8,281 nucleotides of DNA from CAYWHE01 sp964458125 (GTDB lineage Bacteria > Bacteroidota > Bacteroidia > AKYH767-A > OLB10): contig CAYWHE010000189.1 in NCBI GenBank assembly GCA_964458125.1, positions 1-8,281 on the forward strand, given 5' to 3'. The position numbers and the translations under genes are program-made. Positions 4,764 through 8,281 of this stretch are shown here, piece by piece. Each line of letters begins with the position of its first letter. The first letter of the stretch is position 1. The notes below the pieces were generated by a model. The model was not told where the DNA came from. It did no database searches and saw nothing but the letters and a program-made list of their open reading frames with translations.

Positions 4764-7174
4764 AACTCGGCCGAAAGCTGCAAAGCGAATGTCCGGGGAG
4801 ATTCAATTTTAAGCGGCCTTAACGCATATTGGAGGTTGGCTACATTATTCACCACCAGTGCCGCTTTGTAATGCCGGGCAATCCTGCTGCTGATGCGGAC
4901 ATCAAACAGGGTGGTTCCCTTGTCATTTTCTTCCCGGTATTTGCGTATTCCGGTCGGCAAAACGGTCTGGTCAAGCGTGTAAAAAGTCTTGTCGATGTTC
5001 CGCATGAATGAATAATAGCGCGCGCTGAAACCAAAGGCGATAAACTTAAAAATAAATTCAATGTCAATCTTGGCAAGATGCTGGAAGCGGTACTTGAGAA
5101 TGTTATCGGTCGTATCGGTACTCGTGTTTTTATAGTTCAGTGCTGTTGGCATGATATCGGGACCGGGGTTGTCGGTGGCAAACACAAAATCCGGATCCAT
5201 GGTCTGGGGCAACACATAGGTATAACCTCCCAGCAGCCTGATGTCCAGGTCCCTGATCAGCTTTCCCTCGCCAACAATGGAAAGTTCAACGCCACGCACA
5301 CGGGTATCACCCGTATTCACAAACTTGAATCCGGCCGAATCGGGACTCCACAAAGCGTAAATCCATTCGATGGTATTGGCATACTCCTGCCAGAAAGCGG
5401 CCAGATCGGCAAAGCCGTAAAACTTACCGATCTTGAATCCCTGCTTGATACCGGCTTCGGTATTCCAGCTGGTCTCCGGTTTGATTTCAGGATTCGGATA
5501 AATGGTGATACCTCCAACGCCCGTCAGAATAAACTTTTCCGTGATGGTCGGGTACCGGTATCCCTGTCCGTAGGAATAACGCAAAAATGTTGCCCGGGCC
5601 AGTTTCAGGCTGACGCCGGACCGGAAAATGGGTTTGAGTACATTTTCGATCCTGTTGATCTGGAAATACTCGCCCCGGAAACCGAGTGAAAAATTCAGGG
5701 CCTTCCAGAACTTCTTGTCCAGTTGCGTATAGGCTGAATAGTTACGCAGATGATTTTGTTCCGAACCAAGCGATGCATAAAGCGGGGCGGAAGAATACAC
5801 ATGGTTCATGACCACCCCTCCTGTTATCCGGAGGTTGTTAATAATGGACAACTCCTTCCCGAACTGGTATTCCACGTAATACACGTTGTTTTTATTCGAC
5901 TGGTTGTTGCTGTTGTCGTTATCGGTGTAAAAAATCCGGGCGCGCAAATCATGCCGCAGGCCTGATTTTGCATAATAAGTGATGTAGGGATCGAAATAAA
6001 AACTCCTCGATTTGGTCAGTGTCATGGTTTTTGGAAATGCCCTGTAAAGACCGGATGAATCATTTCCCCAGATCAGTGAAAAATTGGCGTGCGACTGCTG
6101 GTAATTTCCGTTCACGCCAATGGAAAGGCCCTGGATGCCGGCCGGTTTATAGCGAAGTCCGAAATTAAAACGGCCGGAACGGTCGGCCACCTCATTTTCA
6201 CGGATGGTATCGCGCAGGGTAATGATGGTGTTGGAGTCGATCAGCGGAGGACCGATATAATTATGGTCGTACAGCAACTGGGCGCCAAATGAAACATCCA
6301 TATTGTTTATTTTCCTCGAATGGAAAAAATTAACACCGGAAAAATTCGCCGGACCGTCCCACCACCGGGCCGATTTTTCCACGGGAGCATCATACAATCC
6401 CGAATACAGGCGAACCCTTGTTTTCTGCTTTTCTTTCGGATAGGAGGTGCGGAAATTGATGGTGCCGCTCAACGCTGATGATCCATATAACACCGATGAG
6501 GCTCCTTTTATGATTTCAATCTGTTCCAGGTTTTCAAGCGGAATGAATGACCAGTCGGTCTTACCGGCATCACCGGCCTGGATGGGAATTCCATCGATCA
6601 GGGTGGCCACCCGGCTTCCCACACCGAAACTGAAACCGCTTCCGCCTCTGATTTGCGGTTCCTCATCCAGTACATTCAATCCGGGTGTTTGTTCCAGGAC
6701 GGTAACCACATTGGTGGTGTTTTTGCTTTCGACCAGGTCGGGCTTCAGCACTTCCATGGAAACCGTGATATCTTCAATTTTCTGTTCATACTTTCCGGCG
6801 GAGATAACCACAACATCCAGGTTTCGCGCTCTGGACCCGAGCAAGATATTGCAGGTGACGGTCTGCCCGGAATCAACAAACACCTTTTGTGTATCGGTAA
6901 CCATTCCTATATACGAGAAAATCAGGGTTCGCCGGCCGGCCGGCAGCTGCAGCTGAAAAGTGCCGTTCATATCGGTGGAGGTGGCATACCGGATATCGGA
7001 CAAATCATACACATTGGCACCGGCAACGGGATCCTTGTTGGAGGCGTCCATCACCAGCCCTTTAACCCAACCGGATTGCTGGGCCATACCGGCATAACAC
7101 GACAACCCCGCCAGGAGGAAAAGCACGATCAATTTTTTCACGTTAATACCGGCTTTCAGATTCAGGATTTCCAT
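4760..7174 (-). CDS. TonB-dependent outer-membrane receptor with carboxypeptidase-regulatory-like N-terminal domain
   Basis: An 804-residue receptor that would use TonB/ExbBD energy to import a ligand across the outer membrane. A signal peptide (core LIVLFLLAGLSCYAGMAQ) ends near residue 32. Residues 36-113 form a carboxypeptidase-regulatory-like domain (VKGLVMDASNKDPVAGANVY). A Ton-box-like LDVVVISA is at 119-126. The plug, about 128-243, shows IRGGSGF, LIDGIPI and IEIIKGASSVLYGSSALSG. The rest is the beta-barrel, with SYGQGYRYPTITEKF and NPEIKPETSWNTEAG, and ends in Phe804, as outer-membrane barrels usually do. The length fits BtuB/CirA-type receptors rather than the longer SusC type, and no SusD-like gene is visible. 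The substrate cannot be predicted. The ATG at 7174 overlaps the upstream stop as TAATG, supporting it as the start. A GTG at 7141 (VKKLIVLF) would give a more ordinary signal peptide and remains possible. Confidence 0.95.
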   Translation of the reverse strand: MEILNLKAGINVKKLIVLFLLAGLSCYAGMAQQSGWVKGLVMDASNKDPVAGANVYDLSDIRYATSTDMNGTFQLQLPAGRRTLIFSYIGMVTDTQKVFVDSGQTVTCNILLGSRARNLDVVVISAGKYEQKIEDITVSMEVLKPDLVESKNTTNVVTVLEQTPGLNVLDEEPQIRGGSGFSFGVGSRVATLIDGIPIQAGDAGKTDWSFIPLENLEQIEIIKGASSVLYGSSALSGTINFRTSYPKEKQKTRVRLYSGLYDAPVEKSARWWDGPANFSGVNFFHSRKINNMDVSFGAQLLYDHNYIGPPLIDSNTIITLRDTIRENEVADRSGRFNFGLRYKPAGIQGLSIGVNGNYQQSHANFSLIWGNDSSGLYRAFPKTMTLTKSRSFYFDPYITYYAKSGLRHDLRARIFYTDNDNSNNQSNKNNVYYVEYQFGKELSIINNLRITGGVVMNHVYSSAPLYASLGSEQNHLRNYSAYTQLDKKFWKALNFSLGFRGEYFQINRIENVLKPIFRSGVSLKLARATFLRYSYGQGYRYPTITEKFILTGVGGITIYPNPEIKPETSWNTEAGIKQGFKIGKFYGFADLAAFWQEYANTIEWIYALWSPDSAGFKFVNTGDTRVRGVELSIVGEGKLIRDLDIRLLGGYTYVLPQTMDPDFVFATDNPGPDIMPTALNYKNTSTDTTDNILKYRFQHLAKIDIEFIFKFIAFGFSARYYSFMRNIDKTFYTLDQTVLPTGIRKYREENDKGTTLFDVRISSRIARHYKAALVVNNVANLQYALRPLKIESPRTFALQLSAEF

Positions 7175-7176
7175 TA
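7172..7176 (-). promoter_or_regulatory. TAATG stop-start junction (likely translational coupling)
   Basis: On the minus strand the stop TAA of the PCMD-like gene (7176-7174) shares its last A with the ATG of the receptor gene (7174-7172). Such one-base overlaps are typical of coupled translation in operons and imply that the two proteins are made together from one message. Confidence 0.75.
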
Positions 7177-8055
7177 AAAGAAAATCATTTTCCCGCTCTT
7201 CTCCACCTTGCCCGAACGGTTTGTAACCCGGTACAGGTACATGCCGTTTTTCCGCTGACGGATAGTCGCTTCAAAACGTTTCTCATGCATCTCATGGATC
7301 AGAAGTTCACGGCCGGTGGCATCAAAAACGGTAATCTTCAGATCCAGGCCTGAAGGATTCACGACCGTCATCATGCCCGTTTGAAGATTGGCATAAACCT
7401 GGACGTCTGATTTTTGTTGCACCTGGTCAATTCCTGCCGGGTTGGTGATCAGTTCCAGGTCATCGAGGTAAATGACGCTGTTCACAACCGGGTTGGAACC
7501 GCGGCTGGAAGAAAGTATCCATTGTGCAATGGCCGGGGTGTTGGACGTGTAATAAGTCAGCGCCTTAGAAAAACGGGTATAGGAAGTTATATTGGCATTC
7601 GGCGCACTCCACCGGACAAATGCAACGGTGTCGTTATTGGCATCAAGGGAGAGGTATTGCACAAAACCCGAATCCGTTCCCTGAGGCAAATATTTATACC
7701 AGCCGGCAATGCTGTCCGGCCTGCCGGCAAAAGAAATACCACCCGTCACCCCATAAGGAGGCGTGGTGATGATGGTACCTGTACTGGCAATACCGTTGGC
7801 CGTCAGTCCGAACACCACCTTGGTGGTGAGTTTGATGGCCAGGTTTCCGTTGTGAACATCGGGAGGCATAGCCCTGGTGGCCGTCAGGATACCCAATACA
7901 ATGGTGTTGGGATTAAGCGTATTCCAGTCATCGGGGTTATAATAATTTCCGTTCAGGGTCCAGTTCTCAAAACCCGGATTGGGCAATGGATTCTGGGCAT
8001 ATACTACCGGGACAGAGGAGAAAATCAGGATGCACAGCAGGTAAATTTTTCTCAT
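7174..8055 (-). CDS. Secreted PCMD-like protein with T9SS C-terminal sorting domain
   Basis: A 293-residue exported protein, first gene of an operon with the TonB-dependent receptor. Residues 1-20 are a clean signal peptide (MRKIYLLCILIFSSVPVVYA, cut before Gln21). Residues 26-203 resemble the PCMD domain (putative carbohydrate metabolism domain, PF13201) of Bacteroidota surface proteins: it opens NPGFENW, has PDDW, then GRPDSIAGWYKYLPQGTDSG in the centre, SSSRGS late, and closes VIYLDDLELI. This is a jelly-roll-type fold, probably ligand-binding, with no obvious catalytic residues. Residues 216-293 are a T9SS type A sorting domain (ITVFDATGRELL, KNGMYLYRVTN, ending SGKMIFF). I chose the ATG at 8055. 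The ATG at 8166 would add 37 residues unlike a signal peptide and would run through the strong promoter at 8079-8109. Secretion and sorting are well supported; PCMD membership is by eye, and the ligand is unknown. Confidence 0.92.
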   Translation of the reverse strand: MRKIYLLCILIFSSVPVVYAQNPLPNPGFENWTLNGNYYNPDDWNTLNPNTIVLGILTATRAMPPDVHNGNLAIKLTTKVVFGLTANGIASTGTIITTPPYGVTGGISFAGRPDSIAGWYKYLPQGTDSGFVQYLSLDANNDTVAFVRWSAPNANITSYTRFSKALTYYTSNTPAIAQWILSSSRGSNPVVNSVIYLDDLELITNPAGIDQVQQKSDVQVYANLQTGMMTVVNPSGLDLKITVFDATGRELLIHEMHEKRFEATIRQRKNGMYLYRVTNRSGKVEKSGKMIFF

Positions 8056-8078
8056 CAACGATGTCAGTTTAAGGCGGG

Positions 8079-8109
8079 CAAACCTACATGATTTTTCGTT
8101 AAAAACAAA
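8079..8109 (-). promoter_or_regulatory. Canonical Bacteroidota promoter of the PCMD-like/receptor operon
   Basis: The minus strand has TTTG at 8109-8106, a 19-base spacer, then TAGGTTTG at 8086-8079. Both boxes match the Bacteroidota housekeeping sigma consensus (-33 TTTG, -7 TAnnTTTG) exactly. Transcription should start near 8072, leaving a leader of about 17 bases before the ATG at 8055. This is the best promoter in the window. Confidence 0.8.
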
Positions 8110-8193
8110 GCTGATCCCAAAGGTAAATGAAACGGTCAGTGACGGCAGGGAACCGGTATCATCCATGAAACAACAGGATCCCTTAAAATTAAT

Positions 8194-8201
8194 TACTTTT
8201 A
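8194..8201 (+). promoter_or_regulatory. Possible -7 box for the right-edge gene
   Basis: TACTTTTA is a 7-of-8 match to TAnnTTTG, 25 bases before the ATG at 8227. No good -33 element is present at 19 bases. It would be divergent from the operon promoter about 85 bases away. Confidence 0.3.
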
Positions 8202-8226
8202 TCGGCTAAAAACCGGGAGTTCCCTT

Positions 8227-8281
8227 ATGGCCCATGCATTTTTTGATGCCGACATCGTCAAAATCATCGATGAATCCGACC
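8227..8281 (+). CDS. Start of a plus-strand gene cut by the right edge, possibly a flavin-dependent oxidoreductase
   Basis: An open frame from the ATG at 8227 gives 18 codons, MAHAFFDADIVKIIDESD, before the window ends. The pattern of a short N-terminal strand followed by VKIIDES is reminiscent of the first strand of ferredoxin-reductase-type FAD-binding domains, but the sample is too short for a firm family call. The start is supported by a -7-like box 25 bases upstream and by the divergent arrangement with the operon promoter. No stop interrupts the frame. Confidence 0.5.
   Translation, partial: MAHAFFDADIVKIIDESD

Noticed and set aside
5078..5689. 203-codon plus-strand open frame
   Set aside because: It lies wholly antisense to the barrel of the TonB-dependent receptor. 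Its translation has no family motifs, while the minus strand encodes an unmistakable receptor.
6931..6955. GC palindrome runs (GCCGGCCGGCCGGC followed by CAGCTGCAGCTG) inside the receptor gene
   Set aside because: They encode the ordinary stretch QLQLPAGRR of the regulatory-like domain, so codon choice explains them; no repeat family or site is implied.
6447..7177. Two overlapping plus-strand frames of 169 and 174 codons
   Set aside because: Both are antisense to the plug and N-terminal domain of the receptor and have no independent support.
7414..8091. 225-codon plus-strand open frame
   Set aside because: Antisense to the PCMD-like gene and crossing its promoter. The translation is rich in Arg and Gly in a way typical of a shadow frame.
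8056..8166. 37-residue N-terminal extension of the PCMD-like protein from the ATG at 8166
   Set aside because: It would put charged, non-signal sequence before a clean signal peptide, and it runs through an exact promoter match at 8079-8109.

Overview
The window looks like a chromosomal segment from a member of the Bacteroidota. Three things suggest this. Promoter boxes match the Bacteroidota -33 TTTG / -7 TAnnTTTG consensus, with an exact copy at 8079-8109. Two proteins end in recognisable type IX secretion (T9SS) C-terminal sorting domains. The TonB-dependent receptor carries the N-terminal carboxypeptidase-regulatory-like domain common in this phylum. The genus cannot be read from the sequence. 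I see no tRNA, rRNA, insertion sequence, integrase or CRISPR array.

Layout from left to right. Positions 1-876 (minus) hold the N-terminal 292 codons of a secreted SBBP-type beta-propeller protein that runs off the left edge. A 301-base spacer (877-1177) carries its likely promoter. Positions 1178-2002 (minus) encode a tandem-domain universal stress protein with an intact ATP-binding motif only in its first half. Positions 2003-2534 are about 530 bases of spacer, with promoter candidates and a doubtful coding relic. Positions 2535-4763 (plus) encode a large secreted protein: signal peptide, jelly-roll-like N-terminal domain, three 150-residue repeats and a T9SS sorting domain. It converges on a minus-strand operon, and the two stop codons share the palindrome TTAA. 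That operon (8055 down to 4760) contains a PCMD-like T9SS-sorted protein followed, through a TAATG junction, by a TonB-dependent outer-membrane receptor. At the right edge a divergent plus-strand gene begins at 8227; only 18 codons are visible.

Function. Apart from the cytoplasmic stress protein and the right-edge gene, the window encodes the cell envelope: three exported proteins and one outer-membrane receptor. The clearest functional unit is the two-gene operon. One promoter and a coupled start link a surface-sorted, possibly ligand-binding protein to an active-transport receptor. No SusD-like lipoprotein is visible, so the PCMD-like protein might act as the surface partner of the receptor; this is inference. 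The repeat protein and the propeller protein look like surface or adhesive proteins with no assignable ligand. No clear new defence or mobile system is present.
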